The notes below the pieces were generated by a model, which worked only from the letters and a program-made list of their open reading frames with translations, searched no databases and was not told the DNA's origin. A DNA stretch of 64,000 nt from Macrothele yani (taxonomy: Eukaryota > Arthropoda > Arachnida > Araneae > Macrothelidae), in assembly GCA_039090855.1 (NCBI GenBank), contig CM077011.1, positions 39,141,501-39,205,500 of the forward strand, read 5' to 3'. Shown here piece by piece: positions 51,685 through 61,898 of the stretch (position 1 is the first letter of the stretch; each line of letters opens with the position of its first letter). The position numbers and the translations under genes were made by a program.

Positions 51685-53099
51685 CACTGCTGGCCACCCA
51701 AAATGCAACATCAAGAAGGAAGCATCCGATTGGCCTGAAATTCGCAGCATGCGTCGCCCGCGAGAGGACATGCAAACGATTAGCATTGCAGGGCATATGC
51801 AAATCATGTGCACCCGGCACGCCATCGAGTGGCACTATAAGAAGGGTGCACTGAAGGCGAGGTGTAAGTAGTGGAAGTGTGTTTTGCTGCCAGACCTGTG
51901 CGTTGGAAGCTTCCTGATGCCTCATCGCAGAATACGACAGTCATTCCAGCACGTTTCGGAGTTCGACAGAGGACGAATAGTGGCTTATCGCGACAGCGGT
52001 TTATCGCACCGAGACATCGGCGCCCGCGTGGGACGACATCCAGCCACAGTGAGGCGAGTATGGATTCGGTGGGTGCAGGTGGGACGGACGGGACCGACGT
52101 GATCTATTGCCGCAGCCGCGGCACACCACCGAGCGAGAGGACCGGCATGTTGTGCGGCGGGCATTGACGGTTCGCACTGCCACATCACGAACGTTAACGC
52201 AGGAATTAGGGTATGTTGCGCAACAACCTGTGGCAGTACGTACCGTTCGACGTCGTCTGCAGGAGTGGGGACTTGTCGCACGGAGCCCATTGCTCCGATT
52301 ACCATTGACGTTACACCACCGGTGAGTGCGGCGGCAGTAGGCCGTTGAACGCCGCAGATGGACTACGAAATGGCACGACATTGTCTTCTCCGACGAATCC
52401 CGCTTCTGCCTGCAACACCAGGATGGTCAGATCCGCGTGTGGAGGCACCGTGGCGATAGAGACTGTATGACGCCTGCGTTATGCATCGCCTCACCGGTCC
52501 GTCCCCTGGCGTTTATGGTTTGGGGCGTAATTGGATATGACACCCGCGCCCCTCTGGTACGCATCACCGGTACACACTCAACACCCACCGCTACATCTCC
52601 GACGTTTTGGAGCCTGTAGTCCTCCCTTACCTGCAGGACCTGTCAGAGGCCACGTTTCAACAGGACAATGAGCGCCCGCACTTGGCACGCATCGTGCAAC
52701 AATTCTTCACGGCCCACCAGGCGTCACTGCTGTCGTGGCCCGCCTGTTCTTTCGATATGCCGCCCATCGAACACGTCTGGTCGCTGATCGGCAACCGAGT
52801 GGCCTGGAAAGCACCACCCGCGGCTACGCCTGATGAACTGTGGTAACGTGTGGAAGCAGCCTGGACCGACATACCCCAAGCCCACATCCAAAGATTCTTT
52901 CGTTCGATGCCGCGGCGTGTAGCGGCCGTTATTGCCAGCCATGGAGGATACACGAACTATTGATGTCTGCGTGTTCCGCAAGTCGCACGGGCCTGTAAGC
53001 TCAATCGTTTCATCTTTGTATCTGTTGTTATGTGTCCAGTAAATCTGGCTTTGGTATCTCGTGTCCTTCTTGGTGTTGCATTTTGGGTGGCCAGCAGTG
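51685..53099 (+). mobile_element. Tc1-like element, family G copy G3, full length
   Basis: The TIRs cactgctggccacccaaaat (51685) and its exact complement ending at 53099 are flanked by TA (51683-51684, 53100-53101). The first 26 bases agree and the last few adjoining ('gcaacatcaagaagga' against 'gcaacaccaagaagga') differ once. At 1415 bp it is complete at both ends and anchors the borders of G1 and G2. Confidence 0.94.
51917..52963 (+). pseudogene. Tc1-like transposase, G3 copy
   Basis: The start at 51917 reads 'MPHRRIRQSFQHVSEFDRGR', helix-turn-helix 'LSHRDIGARVGRHPATVRRV'. The frame shifts near 52100 into 'TTEREDRHVVRRALTVRTA', 'VAVRTVRRRLQEWGLVARSP', a break near 52330, 'WHDIVFSDESRFCLQHQDG' (first aspartate) and 'AFMVWGVIGYDTRAPLVRI'. 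After another break comes 'ATFQQDNERPHLARIVQQFF' (second) and 'PACSFDMPPIEHVWSLIG' (third). A stop follows 'ATPDELW', and the tail 'AHIQRFFRSMPRRVAAVIA' ends at 52963. The triad is still readable, but at least three frameshifts and a stop disable it. Confidence 0.9.
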
Positions 53100-53263
53100 T
53101 AGGTTGCGAGAGAAAATTTCCAACTGTTGAACTGGTTAGACCACGAAAGAAAAGGTAATTTTTGGTACCTAAATACAGATGCAGTATTGATCTGCCAAAA
53201 AAGAAATAAAACAGATAACTTTCCTATTAATCATGAAAGAAATACGGGATTACGCCATATAAT

Positions 53264-53494
53264 ACAAATTTTGAAGATGACAATCCGATATTTGGCGTAA
53301 ATGTGACAAAAATGGTAAGTCAGATAATATCCGAAAACTTGAAAATTTTCATCGTCCTGGAGCGGGACACGAATCCGCGTCTTCCAGATAGCGCCCGGGT
53401 ATGCTAGCCACTACACCATCCAGAACGATATTATCTGACTTACCATTCTTGTCACATTTACGCCAAAAATCGGATTGTCATCTTCAAAATTTGT
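53264..53494. repeat. Foldback, 68-bp arms, tRNA-like loop
   Basis: Arms 53264-53331 and 53427-53494 are complementary with about two mismatches (for example 'gatatttggcg' against 'gatttttggcg'). The 95-base loop, read on the minus strand, has an A-box-like 'tggtgtagtggctagcata', an anticodon-loop-like stretch and a B-box-like 'ggattcgtgtcc', at normal tRNA spacing. This is not a standard SINE. It could be a foldback transposon that captured a tRNA-like sequence, or a tRNA pseudogene duplicated as a palindrome. Confidence 0.8.
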
Positions 53495-53584
53495 AACTTT
53501 CTAATTTTTGTGATACAACGATAAGAACGGCTCGAACACGTGAACATGCGTAACGTGACTTTTCAATTTTTAAATGACCATTAT

Positions 53585-53685
53585 TCGCACCTTCCACGTT
53601 TATCTTTAATTAACACACTGCAACCGAAAAATTGTTATCCGGACATCACTGGAATCGAACCCCAGATCTTTTGGTGTAACTAGCA
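53585..53685 (-). mobile_element. SINE-C fragment
   Basis: On the minus strand a B box 'ggggttcgattcc' (about 53645-53657) is followed by 'agtgatgtc' and the tail words 'ttttcggttgcagtgtgtta' and 'attaaagataaacgtgg'. These recur at 56625-56765. The A-box part is decayed. Confidence 0.6.
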
Positions 53686-53689
53686 ATTC

Positions 53690-55385
53690 TTCTCTAATTT
53701 TTTAAATATCTCAACGTATTTAGAAGATTTTCACCAGTTTGACCTTTATTCTTTAGGAAGGTGTAATATGCTCATCATTGTACAAGACGAAACATTTTTT
53801 TATCGGTAAAGCGGACTTTTGTGTGAATTGGCAACGAAGAAGCTGACTTCTTTGATTATTTGCAGCGTCATCTGAACTAGAGTTTTACATATTTTTTTCT
53901 TTCAGTTTTATCTAAGGTAATTGCGTTTTATGAAAACACTTAATTTATGGGAAATAGAAAATGGTGTTTCTAAAGGTATTTATTTCATGTAAAAATGAAT
54001 AAAAGTTGAAAAATATTCTCGTACAAGAAGCGGCAAATCTGGGCGGAATATGCTCTTGGCGCGCCCCTGTATTACTCTCCCTAATAAGAGCGAGATAGGT
54101 CCTTGATATAAGTCATGACAATCCCAATATTCTAATACCACAGAGTGGGTAGCAAAGTCACACGCACTTGCTCAACTTCCGTCTTTGCCATTTCAATAAC
54201 TGTCGGTACCGCGTTCTTGTACGTCCTCGTGTTGAGTACGAAATGCCTGACGTCATTCTGCGGCGGATTTGTTGTGAACATTAGTGAAATCAGGAACACG
54301 CCCGAAGCTGGAGGACTTGTTTAATACACGCAAAGGATCCAACAGGATGCTGTTTGCATGTTGTATTGCGTTTGCCTTTAGTTCAAAGAGGGAATGTTAG
54401 CACGGCAGATCCATGCTGTTGTTCTTCACATAGCCCCCAGAACCGAATGTATCAGAACTTCATTTCCCGGTAAACCAGAGATCCATATAATCAGACAGAT
54501 GCGAATGATCAGCCTGTCGCTAGTGGAAGGCCTCACAGAAGTAGTTATTTCTACACTTGATGAAATTCCTAACAGGAACAGAGCTCTTTCAACAATGAAA
54601 CATCCCCAAGGCTACTCTGCCATCCATTTGAATTCTCAGTTTACCCTTTCTGGACGTTTATGGTTGAATGTGGACTTTGCTGATAGCACGAAAGAACGAG
54701 ACATTGTTGGAAAGGTATAGCGCATTACTTTTGGCTTTATAATGCCTCAAGGATTTTTTCCCACAACTCACTGTTTAATCGTTTTTTCTAAGCTATTTAT
54801 TAGTCTGATATCGGAAAAACATCAGTGGCATCTAAGCTGAACTTTATTTAGCTGTTGTTCAAAAGAATACCTTTTTAAATGAATGTGTTAAACGAGGGAG
54901 TGACCCGCTCATTAGAAGATTAGTAGTGTATAAACACAAATTTTTTCTACGGTGTCAGCCGCATCTGATTATGTAAGAAAATTCCGCACAATGAAAATGA
55001 AGTATTTAGTTTATTACTGACTAGTCCGTAACCTGTATCATTCACGGTTGAAAACGCTGTGACTGAAATTTTTTCTTGTCATATAACACGAATCGCAATA
55101 AAATGCATAACTATAATAAACGGTTGAATTATTAATGGGCAGTCTATAAGATGAATCACCAACAACAAAGTTTTCGTGATATTCTCTTTAATTTGTCCAA
55201 CTACTCATATACGAATTTGACGGTATAGGGTATGTACTTACCCCATCGCTGACGGGCTTGCATTGGAGTATTGAGTGACGCGAAATTATTTCGTGTCTAG
55301 ATAACTACATAATGGAGTCAAAAAACTGTTTTATTTTGCCAGTTTGGTTTTAAAAACTTTTTTTTTTTTTTTGGTATCATTATAT
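53690..55385. other. No confidently recognised feature
   Basis: AT-rich interval with one moderate open frame (54394-54720, listed separately). No TIR pair, tRNA-like box or TE protein was recognised. Confidence 0.4.
54394..54720 (+). other. Unrecognised 108-codon open frame
   Basis: The frame begins 'MLARQIHAVVLHIAPRTECI' and ends 'STKERDIVGKV'. Its second half, 'NSQFTLSGRLWLNVDFADST', does not match a family I know. Composition is less AT-skewed than the flanks. The last codons include gaaaggtatag, in which a GT could be a splice donor, but no acceptor or partner exon is evident. It may be a chance frame, a lost TE piece or an exon. Confidence 0.15.
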
Positions 55386-55387
55386 AA

Positions 55388-56190
55388 TCTATACTAATAT
55401 ATAAAGAGATAAACTTTGTGTGTTTGAGGTAATATTGAAAACTACTGAAACGATTTAGATAATTCTTTCACTGTTGGGAAGCTTATTTCTTTTCGGAGGA
55501 CATAGGCTATTTTTTTATTATTTTATTTTTATTTTTGGCTGTGCTACCGATTCAGATCGCTTTCAAGTAGTTCCCGATTTCCCGTGTATCGTTCCGCTTT
55601 GTTTTCATACAATCTGATCCCACCCAACGTGAAAGAAAATAGTTCATCGTAACATACGGAATTCTTTTTACTAATTTCGAATACTACTGAACCTATTCGA
55701 ATAATTCTTTCACCTTTAAGAAGTTTATTTATTTCCGGTGAACATAGGCTATTTCGTTTACCTATACTGATATTAATACTAATATTAATACTAATAATAT
55801 ATAAAGAGAGAAGCTTTGTGTGTGTGAGGTAATCTCAAAAACTACTGAACCAATTTTGATAATTCTTTCACTGTTGGGAAGCTTATTTACTTCTGGTGGA
55901 CATAGGCTATTTCTTTTAGTTTTTATTATTTTTTATTATCTTTTATTTTAATATTATTTTTTATTATATTATTTTTATTATTTTTATTATTTTTTATTAT
56001 TTTTGGCTGTACTACCGATTCAGATAGCTTCAAGTAGTTCCCGATTTCCGTGTATCCTTCCGCTTTGTTTACATACAGTCTGTTCACACCCAACGTCAGA
56101 GAAAGTAGTTCACGATAATATACGGATTTTTTTACTTATCTTGAAAACTACTAAACCGTTTCGGATAATTACAACTATGTAGTTGAGAGC
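55388..56190 (+). mobile_element. Tandem Helitron-like 5' ends (two copies)
   Basis: Two head-to-tail copies, about 55388-55790 and 55795-56190, each start with 'ctaatatataaagaga' followed by 'ctttgtgtgt.tgaggtaat', 'actactgaac', 'gataattctttcactgttgg' and 'ggacataggctattt'. This word order resembles the conserved 5' region of arthropod Helitrons, which begin tctatactaatatata. Copy 1 also has 'tctatactaatatataaaga' at its start. The second copy contains a (ttatttt)n-like expansion at about 55915-56005. No Rep/helicase protein or CTRR 3' hairpin was found. Confidence 0.6.
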
Positions 56191-56624
56191 GGAGTGTTTA
56201 GTTCCAAATCCTATCACCGCAGAAAGACAGATGGCGCTGCCAGTACTGAAGCGAGAACAAACGCCACAATAACGAACGACGGATTGTACAAAGAAAATGC
56301 CATGGTGATGTAAAAAAAAAAGTTACTTATGACAATAAAAAATAGCGATGGCATTTCATTAAAAAAAAAAATCATGAAAATTGCTCCAGTGGGTGGCGCT
56401 GGCGGATTGTAGGAAAAAACGGCCTTGTGTTTTAAATATATACATTGCGAATGAAAATCTTAACTACAATTGTACTCTCAGGGTACTCTTTCCAGTTGTT
56501 GATGAAAATTGCTTGTATATGAAGGGAGAGGTATATTTCTCTACGAGAACTGATTTAGCGAAATTTGCAAGGAAGATCTTCCCAAAAAATCGACTACATT
56601 AGTTCAAATAGGCAAAGCCATCGC

Positions 56625-56765
56625 TCTTTTCACGTTTTTCTTTAATTAACGCACAGCAACCGAAAAATTGAATTTCGACATCACTGGGATCAAACCCCAG
56701 ATCTCTCGATAATTCGCCGAGTGCGTTCGCCTTACGCTACAGTGCCAACAATCCAGGCGCTATGT
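56625..56765 (-). mobile_element. tRNA-derived SINE (SINE-C)
   Basis: On the minus strand an A-box-like 'gtagcgtaaggcgaacgc' is followed at tRNA spacing by the B box 'ggggtttgatcccagtg' (about 56684-56700). A body comes next, with 'ttcggttgctgtgcgttaat' and 'aaagaaaaacgtgaaaag'. A tail-only piece, 'tttccacgtttttctttaat' with 'acacacagcaacc', recurs at about 56957-56989, and another copy lies at 53585-53685. Confidence 0.7.
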
Positions 56766-56937
56766 GTGTTTATCTGTCAGCATCTAACTTCACAAATCCG
56801 TAGGGATGGGCTCAGCAATTGAAACGTCTTCATCTGGTATGGCTTAACAGCACAAGCTATTTAATTATAGCTAATATATCCAATGGGGCGAGAGAAATAG
56901 TGAAAATCTTTCAAATACGTGGAGACAATGTAAATAG

Positions 56938-56992
56938 ACAAAGTCATCGCTCTTTCCACGTTTTTCTTTAATTAACACACAGCAACCAAAAA
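56938..56992 (-). mobile_element. SINE-C tail fragment
   Basis: It shares 'gcaaagtcatcgctcttt'-type and 'acgtttttctttaattaaca' words with 56625-56680 but lacks the tRNA-like head. Confidence 0.55.
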
Positions 56993-57106
56993 TTGACAAC
57001 CGAAATTTACATTAGTTCAGTTCCCTTATGCATTGTTTCTCGAAGTTGGGCCTTTGTCTTTGTTTGTTTTTTTAACATGTTAAAGGCAGCAAAAGCAAAT
57101 TAAAAC

Positions 57107-57232
57107 AAGAAAGACGACACCGAATTAACGGTTGTAATAAACACGCCTTCGGAATCCTTACCTATGAGAATAATCACTCATTTAAGTTATTCATAGTCAC
57201 TGGAACCTGTTAGAAAGAAAAAAAATCAGCCG
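57107..57232 (+). repeat. Dispersed repeat shared with 8466-8600
   Basis: It begins 'aaacaagaaagacgacaccg' and matches the segment at 8466 through 'atagtcactggaacctg'. It is non-coding and unclassified. Confidence 0.6.
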
Positions 57233-57795
57233 GATTTCTACTATCGATAGAATGTCCAGAAATAGAAATAGCTACTTACTCCCATCAGCGGCTGAAAAAT
57301 GCGTTGCCAAAATTAACAAACTGAGCACAAAATGTTTCTCATAACAGAAGGAAGATATCAGAGACAAAGGGATTTTCAAATCGAACAGTTAAAAGAAGAA
57401 ATATAGAAGGAAATATGATATACCCCTACCAGCCTAGAGGAAAAATTTTGCATAATCTAGAAGTTGAAAACCTGCGAAAAGTATTCTTCATGGCTTTTAG
57501 CTATGCTAAGGAAAAACTATTTTTTTCCTTAAATGGTATTTCAAATAATGCAGGTATTTTAAATATTATTTTACAATTATTTAAATACATTTTAATAATC
57601 ATAAATATTATTTCAAAATTATTTGAATACGTTTTAATAATTTTAAATTATATTTTAATAATTTAAAAAAATTAGACGGCGGCTCAGTGTTGGGCCTACG
57701 TTAGATTTCAATGCTGTGCTACATGGGAATGGTCTGTATCCCACTCATCGTATCCCTACAACATCACACACTGCCCTACAACATCACAACATCTT
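57233..57795. other. No gene; internally repetitive AT-rich tract
   Basis: About 57555-57665 is a run of variants of 'ttaaatattattttacaatt' built from short ttta/aatt words. The frame across it is a consequence of that low complexity. No element was recognised. Confidence 0.45.
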
Positions 57796-58370
57796 GGGCT
57801 TTACAAGATTACACTTGGACCCTTAATCAATAGTCCTGTCTTCTCTTCAGTGAGGAGTCACGGTTCAGCCTAAACACAGTTCTTTAAGTATGTATACATT
57901 TGGAGGGACGTCAAAAGCCAAAGTCTTCACTCCAACATTAGGAAAATTGATCACTACGGTGGGGGAGGATTCCTGGTTTGGGCTGATTCCACGTTGTATG
58001 CCGGCAATCCGCTGCACATGTTGCCAAGAGGCATCATGACTGTCGCACGATACACTGATGACATCTTAGAGCCCTATTTATGGCTTTTAAAGGGAGCTAT
58101 TGGCGCCTAGTTCTCTTTTATTGACTCTAACTCCCGTTCCCATACGGCTCGGCTAGTCGACAAATACTTAGACAGTAAGATTATTCATAGAATGAGGTGG
58201 CGCACGAGATGTCAGCACCTGAACCCGATAGCGCATATCTGGGATGCTTTGTGAAGAGCAATTGCAAGCCAACAGCCCCGAGTTCCCTGACTTGCCTTGG
58301 TGGAGGTGTGGCGTTTATCACGTGCCATAAACTCTTATTCAGAATCTTGTAAACAGCATGAAGACCCGTT
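57795..58370 (+). pseudogene. Tc1-like transposase remnant (family M)
   Basis: On the plus strand, with several frame changes, the segment reads 'LQDYTWTLNQ', 'FSEESRFSLN' (first acidic block, E for D), 'HYGGGGFLVWADST', 'GIMTVARYTDDILEPYL', 'FIDSNSRSHTARLVDKYL' (second block) and 'LNPIAHIWDAL'. In the last, alanine replaces the third catalytic glutamate. The N-terminal domain is missing and no TIRs were found. It is an old, dead fragment of a family not otherwise seen in the window. Confidence 0.75.
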
Positions 58371-58374
58371 GTTT

Positions 58375-59345
58375 GAGGTGTATTACTATTCGGGGTAATC
58401 ACAGTCCACATTGTCCCCTCGAAAACCATGCCATTTGCTGCATTACTTTTGGACTGCCGGGATGTCATCATGCGCATGCTTTCTCCTCAGACGGAGATGG
58501 CATTTCTCTTCTGTTGTGTAGTGCTGCGTCATTGATACGTGCATGTCCGTACTAAGTGTCATTAAACCTCCGTCGTGTGGATTTTGCGTTATCCATAATT
58601 TTGTGTTTGTAACGTCAGATTTGGTTTCCAGAGTATTTAAATAGTGTAGGAATTAATTTAAATAAAAATTTTGGACATCTGTGCTGCGTATTTTAGAAGA
58701 AGGGTGAGTGTGTTTTACTTCTGGAAGGACAAAGAAATTTTGCTGCATGTGGGTCGTGTTGTAGTTAATTTAACTCTTTTACTTCACTAGTACCTCTGTC
58801 TACAGCCATGTTTACTATTGGTTGAATTTGTGAGTATCCATCTTGCGGTTTCAGTTTGTGTCAATTTGTGTTAGGTGCTATATTAAAGTAGTAAGTGTAT
58901 CATAGGTAGCTTAATAATTCATACTTCAAGAAGCGAAGTACCGACGTCATAACTACGTGAGTAATGAGTGCTCCTTCCCTTACTATAAGAGTTTGCTGTC
59001 CCAGCAACATTTACTCTCAGGAGAACCTTTATGAGAATACAAATCAAATAAAGCCACTGAACGTTTCTTCGGAAGATGTTGAAGTCAATCATATGTAAGG
59101 TATCTTGTCATCCGTAGTTTTTCCGTTTACAGGATGTTAACATCGCAAAGAAAGTGAGCTTTCTTTGAAACTTGATTTTTCATATATAAAAACAATGCAT
59201 GCTCTTCGCTACAGTCTCTCTAATGGATCTTCACAAATACAAGTTTTGTCAAAAATACGATTTTCTGTAGTGCCATCATTTAAATCAAAATAGTTATGCA
59301 CTTCCGACTTTCACTCAATTTTTTCCTCTTAATAGCAGTTACGGG
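58375..59345. other. No recognised feature
   Basis: AT-rich sequence without recognisable coding or repeat structure. Short frames near 58358-58555 and elsewhere have no domain. Confidence 0.45.
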
Positions 59346-59350
59346 AAGTT

Positions 59351-59480
59351 GAAGTTTTGCAAGATCACTTCATGAATATTTGTCAGGATCGCTTCATGAC
59401 TGTTCTCAAATCGTTCATAGTTTTATGAAGTTTTGCAAGATCACTTCATGAATATTTGTCAGGATCACTTCATGAACATT
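59351..59480. repeat. 76-bp direct duplication
   Basis: Unit 1 begins gaagttttgcaagatcactt at 59351 and unit 2 starts with the same bases at 59427. Similarity continues through 'catgaatatttgtcaggatc' and 'cttcatgaa', and stops where the inverted-repeat element begins at about 59487. Confidence 0.85.
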
Positions 59481-59486
59481 TCTCCC

Positions 59487-59928
59487 CTTAAGGCTTTACG
59501 AGACCCGTCATCTTGTATTGTGCCTTCTCTTGTTAACCAACGAGCACGGGTATTTCACAAATTGCTCGGGCAATTTTGCACATCTTGGAACATGGTTTGT
59601 GGCTAACGCAAGATATATGATAAATAAAGAGTTCCCTGGTTTCAGATTTTCATTTTGGACTATAAGTATTTTTTTATTAATTAATCAAACTATGGAAGAC
59701 GCCTTGGTACGACTTTCGCTGCAGATAAAAAATGAAGGGAAAGGTCAATAACAATTCTGAAACCAGGAAACTCTTTATTTATCCATATATCTTACGTTAG
59801 CCACAAACGGTGTTCAAACGGTGTTCCAAAATGTACAAAATTGCCCGAGCAATTTGTGAAATACGCTTGCCCGTTGGTTAACAAGAGAAGGCAGCAATAC
59901 AAGATGGCGGTTCTCGTAGAGCCTTAAA
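59487..59928. mobile_element. MITE-like element with about 165-bp inverted repeats
   Basis: The left arm, about 59491-59660, and the right arm, about 59750-59924, are complementary over nearly their full length. Both begin aggct.tacgag at the outside and end near 'ccaggaaactctttattta' inside. The right arm carries a short duplicated 'cggtgttcaaa' segment. TTAA occurs at both outer edges (59488-59491, 59924-59927), compatible with a piggyBac-type TTAA target, although the adjoining bases are not the usual piggyBac CCC. The 90-bp centre is non-coding. Confidence 0.75.
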
Positions 59929-60049
59929 AACTGAAAACTATGAACAAACTAACAGACAAACCTGAGATTCCACAAATTGGAGACTACAAGCGTTGCGGTT
60001 ATTATATTTAGTAAGGAAATGTAAAACAAATAACCATATTCACAAATAT

Positions 60050-60110
60050 TTTATTTTTCGAGTCGACCAAGGTTTCGCTGGGCTTTGTCATCAAGAGGAA
60101 TTGCACGTAA
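60050..60110 (-). ncRNA. Hammerhead-like motif at a Penelope-like 3' end
   Basis: On the minus strand 'cttgatgacaaagcccagcg' is followed by 'aaaccttggtcgactcg' and an A/T-rich 'aataaaatatt'. The order UUGAUGA, short stem, GAAA is close to a hammerhead core (CUGAUGA ... GAAA). The position before a TTTATT-like end matches the 3' parts of the other Penelope-like copies in this window. Confidence 0.4.
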
Positions 60111-60293
60111 ATATTCAAGTCGCATATGACATCATCAACGGTGTTTACTGCCACGGGTGTTAGTTAGTTGCTTCCACGTACTTGGTCATTTCCATAACTG
60201 GGTTTATTCATCGACGACTTCTTTAAGTCAAAGTTCCGAATTTAGGTCTTGTATGCGAAGAAAAGAAAATATCCGTTTATTGACGTATAAGTA

Positions 60294-61718
60294 CACTGAC
60301 GGAAAAAAAAATCCCAACACCAAGAAGGGGTTGTATTAGATAAACGACAGTTGGTAGGCGGTGAGAGTACATCTGTAAGATGACGTCTATGCAAATTTAG
60401 CGCTCCGCGCATACGTGTGACGCTAGTAGCGCCACTCGGAACATGCAAAGCAGGTTTGCTGTAAATACACGCTGTAACGTTCGTGAGTGTTAGTTACCGT
60501 TGAGATTCGACGCAGTGTGTTGATGTTAGTCAAGAATACCTTTAAGAAGACGAAGAAGCCATTACAACAGCTCACGGAGTTTGAACGAGGTCGTGTAATA
60601 GGGCTACGAGAAGGTGGATTTCATTCCGCAATATTGCAGAACGACTTGGCAGGAATGTAGCCACTGTGCATGATTGATGGCAGCGGTGGTCAAGGGAAGG
60701 TACTGCCTCAAGAAGACCGGGTTCCGGCCGGCCATGTGGCACTACTGAGAAGGAAGACCGCCGTGTACGGCGTATGGCCGTGGCGAATCGTACCGCGTCT
60801 GCGGCAGCAATTCGAGCAGCATGTGCCACGACAGTGACTCAACGAACTGTTACAAATCGGTTACTTGAAGGACAGCTCCGAGCCAGACGCCCTGTAGCGT
60901 ACATTCCACTTACTCCAAACCACTGCCGTTTGCGACGTCAGTGGTGTCAAGCTAGAGCTCATTGGAGGACGGAGTGGAGATCTGTTGTGTTTTCTGATGA
61001 AAGCCGGTTATGCCTGTGTGCCAGTGATGGCCGTGTGCTAGTTAGAAGGAGGCCAGGTGAGCGCCTGCAACAAACCTGTCTGCGGCCGAGACACACTGGA
61101 CCTACACCTGGAGTTATGGTCTGGGGAGCAATTTCCTATGACAGCAGGAGCACTCTCATGGTTATCCCACGCACCCTGACGGCACAGTCGTACGTCGGTC
61201 TGGTGATTCAACCTGTTGTGCTGTCATTCATGAACAGCATTCCAGGGGTTGTTTTCCAACAGGATAACGCTCGCCCGCATACCGCTGTTGTAACCCAACA
61301 TGCTCTACAGAGTGTCGACATGTTGCCGTGGCCTGCTGGATCACCAGATCTTTCATCAATTGAGCAAGTATGGGACATCATTGGACGACAACTCCAGCGT
61401 CACCCCCAACCAGCATTAACGGTCCCTGTATTGACCGACCAAATGCAACAGGCATGGAACTCCATCCCACAAACTGACATCCTGCACCTGTACGACACAA
61501 TGCATGAACGTTTGCGTGCTTGCATTCAACATTCTGGCGGTTACACCGGTTATTAATGTACCAGCATTTCACATTTAAAATGGCTCTTCTCGCGCTTACA
61601 TTAAGCTGTAATCTTGAAACCTTAATCGATTAAATATGTTACCTATACAAATGTATTGCCGCCATTTCATTCCTCTACAACTATTTTTTCGTCGTGTTGG
61701 GATTTTTTTCCGTCAGTG
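60294..61718 (+). mobile_element. Tc1-like element H, nearly intact
   Basis: TIRs cactgacggaaaaaaaaatc (60294) and the complement of the right end at 61718 (two fewer A) match for about 26 bases through 'cccaacac'. TA flanks both ends (60292-60293, 61719-61720). The length, 1425 bp, and the single long transposase frame make it the best-preserved DNA transposon here. It lies next to the 3' region of the Penelope-like element to its right. Confidence 0.94.
60524..61556 (+). pseudogene. Tc1-like transposase of element H (two lesions)
   Basis: The start at 60524 is followed by 'LTEFERGRVIGLREGG', a one-base frame change near 60620 and 'NIAERLGRNVATVHD', then a TGA where sister sequences have C or W. 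From there the frame is open to 61556: 'GTASRRPGSGRPCGTTEKED', 'VTQRTVTNRLLEGQLRARRP', 'SVVFSDESRLCLCASDG' (first aspartate), 'GVMVWGAISYDSRS', 'VFQQDNARPHTAVV' (second), 'WPAGSPDLSSIEQVWDIIG' (third) and 'IQHSGGYTGY'. The complete triad and intact TIRs suggest recent activity, although this copy has one frameshift and one stop. Confidence 0.9.
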
Positions 61719-61741
61719 TATTATGAATAAAGCGTAAGCTG

Positions 61742-61772
61742 TCAACACCAACGGGTGCCTTCTTCAGACTTA
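61742..61772 (-). ncRNA. Hammerhead-like motif in PLE3
   Basis: On the minus strand 'ctgaagaaggcacc', a gtt-containing loop and 'ggtgttgacagc' can form the CUGANGA box, a six-pair stem II and a GACA where hammerheads have GAAA. Penelope-like elements are known to carry hammerhead ribozymes at this position. The A-to-C change in the GAAA box would be expected to inactivate it. Confidence 0.45.
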
Positions 61773-61898
61773 TTCGTGGTTAGGCAAGACAAGAGGAATA
61801 AAGAATAGAATTTTTTTAAAGTAAATATGAACCGAATTTGAGAACGTGATACGTTGCGTCTGGTGCATGCGACAAAGAGAGATGTCAACAGAAGCGCG

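Noticed and set aside
53332..53426. Functional tRNA gene in the foldback loop
   Set aside because: The boxes are plausible, but I could not verify a cloverleaf with a paired acceptor stem, and the palindromic context is abnormal for a tRNA gene.
57415..57666. 83-codon frame as a membrane protein
   Set aside because: Its hydrophobic second half comes from a low-complexity AT tract, so the composition is not evidence of coding.
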